From NCBI RefSeq assembly GCF_020297365.1, contig NZ_JAIXIG010000022.1:1-64000 (forward strand): a stretch of DNA of 64,000 nucleotides. Reading direction: 5' to 3'. A program made the position numbers and the translations under genes. Position 1 is the first letter of the stretch. Each line of letters opens with the position of its first letter. The DNA is from Curtobacterium oceanosedimentum. GTDB taxonomy: Bacteria > Actinomycetota > Actinomycetes > Actinomycetales > Microbacteriaceae. The notes beneath the pieces are model-generated. The model did not search any database, was not told the DNA's origin, and saw only the letters and a program-made list of their open reading frames with translations. This document shows positions 55,676-63,420 of the stretch, one piece after another.

Positions 55676-55689
55676 CGTGTGGTGACCGT

Positions 55690-58230
55690 CTACTGCACGG
55701 TGACGGTCTTGGTGCCGAAGCTCTTGTAGGTGCCGCTCGGCAGGTCCTGGAAGTACACGCGCACGGTGTGCGTGCCCTTCGACAGGCCGGTGAACGTCCG
55801 CGCCAGGCCGACGTCCGAGCCCCAGTCCGGGTGCGCGGCCTGCACGTCGGTGCGGATCGCGTTCGCGGTGCCGGGCGAGACCGCCTTGCCGTCCAGGTGG
55901 ATCTTGTACTTGACCGGGTCCCAGACGTCCGGGTCGATCGCCCAGCCGGCGACCGAGATGGTCCCCTTGCCACCGGTGGCCGTCTCGTACTTGCCCGTGA
56001 CGGAGCCGGTCTTCCCCGTCTTGCCGGTGGTCGGCGGGTCGGTGACCGTGACGCTCTTCGTGCCGAAGCTCTTGTACGTGCCGCTCGGCAGGTCCTGGAA
56101 GTACACCCGGACGGTGTGGGTCCCGGCCGTGAGGTCCGGGATGGTCAGGGACAGACCCACGTCCGAGCCCCACGCGGGGTGCGCGGCCTCGACGTCGGTC
56201 CGCTTGGCCTTCGCGACGCCCGGGGCGATCGCGACGCCGTCGACGTGGATCTTGTACGCCACCGGGTCCCAGACGTCGGGGTCGATCGCCCAGCCGCGCA
56301 CCGTGGCGCTGTGCACGCCGCCGGTCACCGACTCGTAGGCGCCCGTCACCGAGCCGGTCTTGCCGGTCTTGCCGGTGTCCCCCGACGTCGGCGGGGCGGT
56401 CGTCGCGCTCGCCACCGTCACGGTCTTCGTGCCGAAGCTGACGTACTTGCCGCTCGGCAGGTCCTGGAAGTAGACGCGGACGGTGTGCTTGCCGGCGCTC
56501 AGGCCGGTGAGCCGGAGCGTGAGTCCGACGTCGGAACCCCAGTTCGGGTGGTTCGCCTGCACGTCGGTGCGGGTGGCGTCCGCGACACCGCTGTCCGTGC
56601 TGACGCCGTCGACGTGGATCTTGTACTTGACGGGGTCCCAGACGTCCGGGTCGATCGCCCAGCCGCGCACCGTGGCCGTGCCGACGCCGCCGGTGACGGA
56701 GTCGTACGAGCCGCGCACCGAGCCGGTCTTGCCCGTCTTCCCGGTGGTCGGCGGCGTGACCGTGACGGACTTCGACGCGACCTTGACGTACTTCGTGCCC
56801 GGCTTGTCCTGCACGTACAGCGTCACGGCGCGCTTGCCGGCGGTGATGCCGCCCATCGTCTTCGCGAAGCCGAGCGTGGTGCCGACGCCCGGGTAGACCT
56901 TCGCGACGTCGGTGCGGGTGCGGTCCGCCGTGCCGGTGGCCTTGCTCACGCCGTCGACCAGGATCTTCCACGCGCCGGGCTTGGACGAGTCGGGGTCGAG
57001 GACCCAGCCGCTCGCCGAGATGGTGCCGGCACCGCCGGTCACCGAGTCGAGGACGCCCTTCGGCGGCGCGCTCGTGACGGTGCGGGTGTAGCAGCCGAGC
57101 AGCGTGTTCGCGCCACGCCCCTGGTTGATGGCGTAGGTGCAGACGGAGTGCTTGCCGAGGCTCAGCCCGGTCAGCTCGGCCTCGAACCCGTGCTTGGTGT
57201 TGTTCGCGCCGAGGGTGCCGGCCAGGTCGCTGCGCGTCTTGTCCGCCGTGACCGTCTTCTCGCCGGCGCCGTCGACGTAGAAGGCGACGCGCAGGGGCGC
57301 GGTGGTGTCGGGGTCGGCGGCCCAGCCCTTCACGGTGAGGGTCGCGGTCGCGGTCGCGGTGACCGAGTCGACGTCGCCGGTCGGGCTGCCGTTGCCGGTC
57401 GCCGAGCCGAACCAGTCGGTGTACATGCGCCAGAAGTTGCGGTTGCCGTAGGCCGAGCAGCTGTCACCCGAGCCGTACAGGTTCGACATCGCGGCGCTGT
57501 TCGGCGTGTACGGGGTGTAGATGTACAGCCCGGCGGTGGCCTGGTTCTTGATGTAGACGTTCTTCCGACCGCAGGCGGCGTTCGGGTTGAGCAGGATCGC
57601 GTTGGTGCGGCCCGCCTGGTACGCCCACGAGGTCGGGGTGGCCTGGTAGCGCTTGAACTGCAGCCCCGCCGCGTAGACCTGCTGGGCGAACCCGCGGTAG
57701 GCCGGGTCGCACGGTGCGGTGTCCGGGCAGGCGAAGCCGGTCGCGTGCTGGTACATCCACGCGGTCGGCCGCGAGGACGAGACGATGCCCTGCTCCTTCT
57801 CGAGCAGCACGAGGAGCGCCTTCTGGCTGATGCCGCACGCGGCACCGACCTGGGCGATGATCGTCGCCGCCGACTTCTTGCCGCCCGCGATGGCCTTGCA
57901 GCGGCCGGAGACCGCACCGATCGTGTTGACGTTCTGGGAGAAGTCCTGCAGGCAGACCGGACCGCCGCTCTGCTGTCGGCAGTTCGGGGCGACGCTGTTG
58001 AGGAACGACTGCACCGACGTGGCGCTCATCGCGGAGCCGTTGTAGAAGGCCGCGTCGCTGATGATGTTGCCCGGGTCGAAGTCCGAGGCCACCGCGGCCG
58101 AGGCCGTCTGGGTGGTGGTCTGCTCGGCGAGCACGGTGCCGAAGGTCAGCCCGCTCGCCGCCACGGCGAGGGACGCCACCAGGGCGAGGGAACTCCGGAG
58201 TCCCCTGCGGGGAGAACGGGTCGAGCGCAT
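55690..58230 (-). CDS. Secreted cell-surface protein with lysozyme-like N-terminal domain and tandem repeats
   Basis: The protein has 846 residues. The signal peptide (1-35) is followed by a conserved actinobacterial domain (about 45-270) with FDPGNIISDAAFYNGSAMSA, LLVLLEKEQGIVSSSRPTAW and ATGFACPDTAPCDPAYRGFA and four or more cysteines. Its fold and the EKEQ region suggest a glucosaminidase/lysozyme-type module, but this is inference. Five tandem beta-domains of about 105-115 residues follow, each with (A/V)xGWAxDPD and HTVRVYFQDLPSG-type strands. The last three are separated by TGKTGKTGS linkers. Coupled (TGATG) to the upstream lipoprotein gene. Confidence 0.85.
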   Translation of the reverse strand: MRSTRSPRRGLRSSLALVASLAVAASGLTFGTVLAEQTTTQTASAAVASDFDPGNIISDAAFYNGSAMSATSVQSFLNSVAPNCRQQSGGPVCLQDFSQNVNTIGAVSGRCKAIAGGKKSAATIIAQVGAACGISQKALLVLLEKEQGIVSSSRPTAWMYQHATGFACPDTAPCDPAYRGFAQQVYAAGLQFKRYQATPTSWAYQAGRTNAILLNPNAACGRKNVYIKNQATAGLYIYTPYTPNSAAMSNLYGSGDSCSAYGNRNFWRMYTDWFGSATGNGSPTGDVDSVTATATATLTVKGWAADPDTTAPLRVAFYVDGAGEKTVTADKTRSDLAGTLGANNTKHGFEAELTGLSLGKHSVCTYAINQGRGANTLLGCYTRTVTSAPPKGVLDSVTGGAGTISASGWVLDPDSSKPGAWKILVDGVSKATGTADRTRTDVAKVYPGVGTTLGFAKTMGGITAGKRAVTLYVQDKPGTKYVKVASKSVTVTPPTTGKTGKTGSVRGSYDSVTGGVGTATVRGWAIDPDVWDPVKYKIHVDGVSTDSGVADATRTDVQANHPNWGSDVGLTLRLTGLSAGKHTVRVYFQDLPSGKYVSFGTKTVTVASATTAPPTSGDTGKTGKTGSVTGAYESVTGGVHSATVRGWAIDPDVWDPVAYKIHVDGVAIAPGVAKAKRTDVEAAHPAWGSDVGLSLTIPDLTAGTHTVRVYFQDLPSGTYKSFGTKSVTVTDPPTTGKTGKTGSVTGKYETATGGKGTISVAGWAIDPDVWDPVKYKIHLDGKAVSPGTANAIRTDVQAAHPDWGSDVGLARTFTGLSKGTHTVRVYFQDLPSGTYKSFGTKTVTVQ

Positions 58231-58811
58231 CACGGCACCTCCGCCGGAAGGGGGTCGGACGTCGTCGACGCGGAGCCGACGGCGTAGGTCAGGGTGACGT
58301 CCCAGGTGCCGCTGCGCACCTGGGACGCGGGGAACGCGACCTGCGCGCAGTTCACCGAGGACGCGCTCGCCTCGGCGGAGCTCGTCGCGGTGCGGGAGAC
58401 TCCGCCCTGCTCCGCGGTGAAGGTGCACGTGCCGCTGGTGTCCGTCGTGCCGGAGACGAGGCCGCCGGCCTGCAGGGTCTTCGAGCCGGTGTCCCAGCCG
58501 GCGTAGGTGACGACCGCGGTCGCCGGGAAGTCGGACGGGTCGGAGTCCGGCTCGTTCGTCGCGCCGGACCCGGGGAACGGACCGGGGGTGTCGTCGTCGT
58601 CCGGCTCGGCGGCGCCGTCGTCGGACGCCGGTGCCGAGGCGCTCGGCTCGGCGGTGGCGACGTCGTCGGTCGGTGCCGCGCTCGCGGTGCGCGAGGTCGA
58701 CGCGGACGGCGTCGGGGTGGCGTCGTCGCCACCACCGGAGCAGCCGGCCACGAGGAGACTGAGTGCACCGACCACCGCGAACGCAGCGATCGGCCTGGAT
58801 GCGAGGAGCAT
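58230..58811 (-). CDS. Lipoprotein with Ser/Asp-rich spacer
   Basis: The protein has 193 residues. The lipoprotein signal has lipobox LVAGC (Cys24), followed by a disordered Asp/Ser/Thr/Pro tract (25-100). A small beta-sandwich-like domain (about 105-190) contains AVVTYAGWDTGSKTLQAGGL, SGTCTFTAEQGG and a final GTWDVTLTY strand; one cysteine pair may form a disulfide. No known family. Its stop overlaps the start of the secreted repeat protein by 1 nt, suggesting a joint role at the cell surface. The start is the ATG at 58811; no strong ribosome-binding site is seen. Confidence 0.78.
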   Translation of the reverse strand: MLLASRPIAAFAVVGALSLLVAGCSGGGDDATPTPSASTSRTASAAPTDDVATAEPSASAPASDDGAAEPDDDDTPGPFPGSGATNEPDSDPSDFPATAVVTYAGWDTGSKTLQAGGLVSGTTDTSGTCTFTAEQGGVSRTATSSAEASASSVNCAQVAFPASQVRSGTWDVTLTYAVGSASTTSDPLPAEVP

Positions 58812-58961
58812 GCTGACGGGCCGTCCTGTGGGAGTTGACAAGGGTCCGGGTTGCGACAACGGTAACTCGAAAGTCAAGGTTGAGGGTTGGATCGACCGGA
58901 ATCACCCCCACTCGGGGTGCACGACGGCCGTCGTCCAACCCCGTCGCGCGGGCCCGGTGAG

Positions 58962-58967
58962 TATGCT
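58962..58967 (+). promoter_or_regulatory. Candidate -10 box TATGCT of the ABC exporter operon
   Basis: TATGCT lies 33 nt before the ATG at 59001, leaving a leader of about 27 nt. The 190-bp gap to the lipoprotein gene also has an A+T-richer patch (58855-58895) with CTTGACTTTCGAG on the minus strand, possibly the lipoprotein promoter. Confidence 0.4.
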
Positions 58968-59000
58968 GTTCCGGTCCTGCCCCCACGAACGAAGAGACAC

Positions 59001-59903
59001 ATGGTCGATCAAGCCCGCATGACGGCGCTCGCCAAGGAACCCCTCGTCGTGATCGGCGCCCCGACGAGCGCCTTCCGAGGAACATGGCGAGAGCTGCGCG
59101 ACGTCTTCCGGCAGCGCGAGATGCTCGGCATGCTCGTCCGCCGCGACCTGAAGGCGCGGTACAAGGACTCGGCGCTCGGGTTCGTGTGGACGTTGGTGCG
59201 TCCGCTGACCCAGCTGCTCATCTACTACTTCGTGATGGGCCAGGTGCTCGGCGCCGCGAAGGGCATCGACAACTTCGCGATCTACGTCTTCACCGGACTG
59301 ACCGCGTACACGCTGTTCAGCGAGATCGTGGCCGGGTCGACCAGCTCGATCGTCGGCAACAGCGGCCTCATCAAGAAGGTCTACGTGCCGCGCGAGGTGT
59401 TCCCGCTCGCGAGCGTCGGCGCCGCGCTGGTCAACTTCACCATCCAGTTCGCCATCCTGCTCGCGGCGACCGTGGTCATCGGGGTGTTCCCGTTCCACGA
59501 GGGGCTGCTCTACCTGATCCCCTCGCTCGCCGTGATCCTGGTGTACGGCGCGGCCATCGGCCTGGTGCTCTCGGCGCTCAACGTCTACCTGCGCGACGTG
59601 CAGTTCGTCATCGACGTCGGCCTCATGGTGCTGCTGTGGGCGTCGCCGATCGTCTACTCGTACTCGATGGTCGTCGCGCGCCTCAACATCGACTGGCTGC
59701 TCGCCATCTACACGAACAACCCGCTCACCCTGGCCGTGCTCGGCATGCAGAACGCGATCTGGCTGCACGACCCGGCCGACGTGGCGTACCCGTCGCACCT
59801 GCTGCTGCGGCTCGCGATCGCGTTCGTGATCGGGGTCCTGCTCCTCATCGGGGCGCAGCGGATCTTCTCCCGCCTGCAGGGCAACTTCGCGCAGGAGCTC
59901 TAG
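59001..59903 (+). CDS. wzm: Polysaccharide ABC exporter permease (Wzm/TagG type)
   Basis: The 300-residue ABC-2-type permease has six helices. An N-terminal amphipathic stretch RELRDVFRQREMLGMLVRRD is followed by LKARYKDSALGFVWTLVRPL, the Wzm/TagG signature. It forms the membrane pore that, with the ATPase downstream, moves lipid-linked glycan across the membrane. The start at 59001 follows GAAGAG by 5 nt; a second ATG (59019) is possible. First gene of a same-strand run through the right edge. Confidence 0.92.
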   Translation: MVDQARMTALAKEPLVVIGAPTSAFRGTWRELRDVFRQREMLGMLVRRDLKARYKDSALGFVWTLVRPLTQLLIYYFVMGQVLGAAKGIDNFAIYVFTGLTAYTLFSEIVAGSTSSIVGNSGLIKKVYVPREVFPLASVGAALVNFTIQFAILLAATVVIGVFPFHEGLLYLIPSLAVILVYGAAIGLVLSALNVYLRDVQFVIDVGLMVLLWASPIVYSYSMVVARLNIDWLLAIYTNNPLTLAVLGMQNAIWLHDPADVAYPSHLLLRLAIAFVIGVLLLIGAQRIFSRLQGNFAQEL

Positions 59904-59906
59904 ACC

Positions 59907-61136
59907 ATGGCCATCAGCACCCCCGTCGCACCGGCGACCACCGACGGCACCGCCGACCGACCCGACGTCATCGTCGTCGACCACGTGCGCAAGCGCTTCA
60001 CCGTCCGCAAGGACAACACGCTGCGCGAGCGCATCGTCACCCTGGGCCGCGCGGGCCGCAAGCACCGGCAGGACTTCTGGGCCCTGAACGACGTCACCGT
60101 GTCGATCCAGGCCGGCTCGACCGTCGGGCTCATCGGCCAGAACGGCTCCGGCAAGTCGACGCTGCTCAAGGCGATCGGCGGCATCATCCAGCCGACGTCC
60201 GGCACCGTCTCGCGCCGTGGCCGCCTGGCCGCCCTGCTCGAGCTCGGCGCCGGGTTCCACCCGGATCTGTCCGGCCGCGAGAACGTCTACCTGAACGCCG
60301 CCCTGCTCGGCCTGAGCCGGAAGCAGACCGACGAGAAGTTCGCCGACATCCTGGCGTTCTCGGGCATCGGCGACTTCATCGACACCCAGGTGAAGTTCTA
60401 CTCGTCGGGCATGTACGTGCGGCTCGCCTTCGCCGTCGCCGTGCACACCGACCCCGACGTCCTGCTCGTCGACGAGGTCCTGGCCGTCGGCGACGAGGCC
60501 TTCCAGCGCAAGTGCCTCGACCGCATCCGCACCTTCCAGGAGGCCGGGAAGACGATCATCATCGTCACGCACTCGCTCAGCCAGGTGCAGGAGATGTGCG
60601 ACCGCGTCGTCCTGCTCAACAAGGGCACGGTGCTGCACGACGGCGACCCGGTGGCCGCGGTGAGCAAGTTCCGCGAGGTCCTCGAGGAACGCCGACTCGG
60701 CGAGTCGAGCACCGACGTCGCCGTGGGCCGCGGCAAGGTCCTCGGCGCCAGTGTGCACGTCGACGGCAAGGCGCCCCGAGCCGAGGTCCTGCCCGGCGAC
60801 GACCTGGTGGTCGAGATGGAGTTCGAGCACCTGGACGGCATCACCGACTGGGAAGCCGCGGTCCAGATCAACAACGCGTCCGGCCAGGTCGTGTACGGCA
60901 CCACCACCGGCATCATGGAGCAGACCCTCCAGCCCCTGCACGGGCGCCGGAAGCTGCGGATGCGGATCGCCGACACCGCGTTCGGCACCGGCAAGTACTT
61001 CATCAACGTCTCGATGATGGACTCCGCCGGACGCCACCTGCACGACATGCCGGAGTGCGACTCGTTCGAGGTCCCCTCGTTCGGCAACGCCGTCGGCACC
61101 GTGTACGCCCAGCCCTCGATCGAGGAGCTCGACTGA
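59907..61136 (+). CDS. wzt: Polysaccharide ABC exporter ATPase with glycan-binding tail (Wzt type)
   Basis: The protein has 409 residues. The ATPase domain (1-250) has Walker A GQNGSGKST (77-85), the signature region VKFYSSGMYVRLAFAVAV and Walker B VLLVDEVLAVGDEAFQ. The C-terminal domain (about 280-409) resembles the Wzt carbohydrate-binding module (DGITDWEAAVQINNASGQVV), which recognises the end of the finished glycan chain. It begins 3 nt after the permease stop. The presence of this module suggests that export is tied to a specific terminal sugar. Confidence 0.93.
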   Translation: MAISTPVAPATTDGTADRPDVIVVDHVRKRFTVRKDNTLRERIVTLGRAGRKHRQDFWALNDVTVSIQAGSTVGLIGQNGSGKSTLLKAIGGIIQPTSGTVSRRGRLAALLELGAGFHPDLSGRENVYLNAALLGLSRKQTDEKFADILAFSGIGDFIDTQVKFYSSGMYVRLAFAVAVHTDPDVLLVDEVLAVGDEAFQRKCLDRIRTFQEAGKTIIIVTHSLSQVQEMCDRVVLLNKGTVLHDGDPVAAVSKFREVLEERRLGESSTDVAVGRGKVLGASVHVDGKAPRAEVLPGDDLVVEMEFEHLDGITDWEAAVQINNASGQVVYGTTTGIMEQTLQPLHGRRKLRMRIADTAFGTGKYFINVSMMDSAGRHLHDMPECDSFEVPSFGNAVGTVYAQPSIEELD

Positions 61137-62194
61137 ACCCGGCCGACGGCGCCACCGGCAGCGCGGCAGACGGCACGCTGCGCACCGCGGTCGTCGTCGT
61201 CAACTGGGAGCGCGCCGACCTGACGACCGCCGCCGTCCGCGCGGTGCTCGCCGAGGGCACCGCCGACGAGGTCGTCGTCGTCGACAACGGCTCGTCCGAC
61301 GACTCCGTGGCCGTGCTGCGCCGGGAGCTGCCCGAGGCGACCGTCCTGACGCGGCAGCACAACGGTGGGTTCGCCGCGGGCGCCAACACGGGCATCCGGC
61401 ACACCGACGCCGACGTCGTCGTGCTCCTCAACAACGACGCGGTGCCCGCACCGGGCTTCGTCCGGGCGCTCCGTGACCACCTGGCGCGCGCCGCGCCCGA
61501 GGTGGCCGCGGTGACGGGCCGCATCGTGCTCGCCGGACGCTGGACGGGCCTCCCGGCCGGTGCGACGCCGGCACCCGGCCGACGCGTGCTGCGCGACCAC
61601 GACGGCCACCTGTGGACGCCGTCCGCGGACGGCGAGGTCCGGCTCAACTCGACCGGCGTGCGCGTCGACCGCGACGGCAACGGCATGGACCGCGACTGGT
61701 TCGCCCCCGCCGACCGGGTCGCCGACGTCGACGTCTTCGGGTTCTCGGGCGGCGCGTCCGCACTGCGACGAGCGGCGCTCGACGACGTCGGCCTGCTCGA
61801 CGAGTCGCTCTTCATGTACTACGAGGACACCGAGCTCGCCTGGCGGCTCCGCCGCCGTGGGTGGCGCGTCGAGCACGCCGCGGACGCCGTGGTCGAGCAC
61901 GACCACTCGGCGTCGTCCGGCGTGCAGAGCGACCTGTTCGTCTTCCGCAACGCGCGCAACCGGATGGTCGTCGCGCTCTGGCACGCGCCCTGGCCGACCG
62001 TGCTGCGGGCGAGTGCCCGCACCCTGCTCCGCGCCCTGGTGGGACTGCGGTCCGGTTCCACCCGACGGGAGGCCCGGCTCGTCCTGGCAGCGTTCGCCGA
62101 CGTCCTCGGGACCCTCCCGGCACACCTCGCGCGCCGGCTCCGCGAGACGCGTCGCGCGTCCGTCCCGCGCCGGACCGTGGACCCGGGCGCATGA
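61133..62194 (+). CDS. GT2-family glycosyltransferase with probable CTG start
   Basis: The protein has 353 residues. The GT-A core begins RTAVVVVNWERADLTTAAV, with VVVDNGSSDDSVAVLRREL, VVLLNNDAVPAPGFVRAL and SLFMYYEDTELAWRLRRRGW, the rhamnosyltransferase-like pattern. No ATG, GTG or TTG lies upstream of the first core strand except inside wzt. CTG at 61133 overlaps the wzt stop by 4 nt (CTGA) and has GAGGAG 7 nt upstream, so I take CTG as the start. The next usable GTG (about 61249) would delete the first strand. Confidence 0.85.
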   Translation: MNPADGATGSAADGTLRTAVVVVNWERADLTTAAVRAVLAEGTADEVVVVDNGSSDDSVAVLRRELPEATVLTRQHNGGFAAGANTGIRHTDADVVVLLNNDAVPAPGFVRALRDHLARAAPEVAAVTGRIVLAGRWTGLPAGATPAPGRRVLRDHDGHLWTPSADGEVRLNSTGVRVDRDGNGMDRDWFAPADRVADVDVFGFSGGASALRRAALDDVGLLDESLFMYYEDTELAWRLRRRGWRVEHAADAVVEHDHSASSGVQSDLFVFRNARNRMVVALWHAPWPTVLRASARTLLRALVGLRSGSTRREARLVLAAFADVLGTLPAHLARRLRETRRASVPRRTVDPGA

Positions 62195-62205
62195 GCGCCG
62201 CGGGC

Positions 62206-62211
62206 TATCCT
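62206..62211 (+). promoter_or_regulatory. Candidate internal -10 box TATCCT
   Basis: TATCCT lies 57 nt before the GTG at 62269 and after the preceding stop; it could start an extra transcript for the downstream glycosyltransferases. Confidence 0.3.
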
Positions 62212-62268
62212 GGACACTCCCCCGTCGACGAACCCGGTCTCGACGTCCCCGCCCGGAAGGACCACCGC

Positions 62269-63420
62269 GTGCCGCAGCTCACCGTCCTGGTCGACGGCAC
62301 CGCGGTCCCGCAGGCACTCGGCGGCGTCGGGCGCTACGTCGAGGGGGTCGTGTCGCACCTGACGGACCCGACGTTCGACGTCCACCTGGTCGTCCGTCCC
62401 GTGCACGCCGCACACTTCCGGGCCCTCGCCCCGCACGCCACCGTGCACACCGCGCCGGGCTGGACCGACTCGGTGCCGCTGCGGTTCCTGTGGGAGCAGA
62501 CCGGGCTGCCGGCGCTCGGCCGTCGACTCGGCGCCGCTGTGCTGCACTCGCCGCACTACACGTTCCCGTTCGGCTGGCGCGGCGGGTCCGTCGTCACGCT
62601 GCACGACGCCACGTTCTTCTCGAACCCGGAGTGGCACTCGCGCCTGAAGCGCACGTTCTTCACCTGGTGGAGCCGTCGGTCGCTGCGCACCCGGCCCGTC
62701 GTCGTCGTGCCCAGTCAGGCGACCGCGACCGAGGCCGCACGGGTCGTCAGCGGCATCCGCGCCGACGTGCGGGTCGCGCCGCTCGGGGTGGACCGGGCCG
62801 TGTTCCACGAGCCGACGACGGCCGAGGTCGAGGACGCCCGGATCGCCGCGACCCTGCCCGAGGGCGCGCCGTGGATCGCGTTCCTCGGCACGATCGAACC
62901 GCGCAAGAACGTCACGGCGCTGCTCGACGCGTACGCCTCGGTGCGGGCCACGCGTGCGGCCGCCGGCGCGGAGACCCCGTGGCTCGTGCTGTCCGGGGCC
63001 CGCGGCTGGGACGAGTCGGCCGTCGCACGCCTCGACGCCCTGCAGCCCGACGACCACGTGATCGAGGCCGGGTACCTGCCCCTCGAGGACCTCGCCGGCT
63101 ACCTCGGCGGTGCGGAGTTCGTCGTCTACCCGTCGCTCGGCGAGGGCTTCGGCCTGCCGGTCGTCGAGGCGATGGCGTCCGGCGCCTGCGTGCTCACCAC
63201 CCGGCGGCTGTCGCTGCCCGAGGTCGGTGGCGACGCGGCCGTCTACAGCGAGCCGTCCGCCACCGCGCTGGCCGCGGCGATGACGACGCTGCTCGACGAC
63301 CCGTCGCTCGTGACGTCGCACCGTGCGGCGGCGCTGACCCGGGCGTCCTCGTTCACCTGGGAGGCCACCGCCGCCGTGCACGTTGCGGCGTACGAGTCCG
63401 TCGGTCGGGGTGTGCGGTGA
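62269..63420 (+). CDS. GT4-family glycosyltransferase
   Basis: 383 residues from GTG 62269, which has GGAAGGA 8 nt upstream. The GT-B fold starts QLTVLVDGTAVPQALGGVGR (acceptor-side glycine loop). The second half has WIAFLGTIEPRKNVTALLDA and the EX7E-type region YPSLGEGFGLPVVEAMASGA. The pattern is that of mannosyl- or rhamnosyltransferases of O-antigen-like clusters. An ATG at 62191 overlapping the previous stop (ATGA) is the alternative start, but adds a 26-residue segment with no fold and no ribosome-binding site. Confidence 0.9.
   Translation: MPQLTVLVDGTAVPQALGGVGRYVEGVVSHLTDPTFDVHLVVRPVHAAHFRALAPHATVHTAPGWTDSVPLRFLWEQTGLPALGRRLGAAVLHSPHYTFPFGWRGGSVVTLHDATFFSNPEWHSRLKRTFFTWWSRRSLRTRPVVVVPSQATATEAARVVSGIRADVRVAPLGVDRAVFHEPTTAEVEDARIAATLPEGAPWIAFLGTIEPRKNVTALLDAYASVRATRAAAGAETPWLVLSGARGWDESAVARLDALQPDDHVIEAGYLPLEDLAGYLGGAEFVVYPSLGEGFGLPVVEAMASGACVLTTRRLSLPEVGGDAAVYSEPSATALAAAMTTLLDDPSLVTSHRAAALTRASSFTWEATAAVHVAAYESVGRGVR

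Noticed and set aside
55693-57060. Long direct repeats as a CRISPR or mobile element
   Set aside because: The repeats are in frame, about 340 bp apart and encode the tandem beta-domains of the secreted protein.
62191-62268. ATG at 62191 as the start of the GT4 gene
   Set aside because: It does overlap the previous stop (ATGA), but has no ribosome-binding site, and the extra residues do not resemble a GT-B start. Kept only as an alternative.
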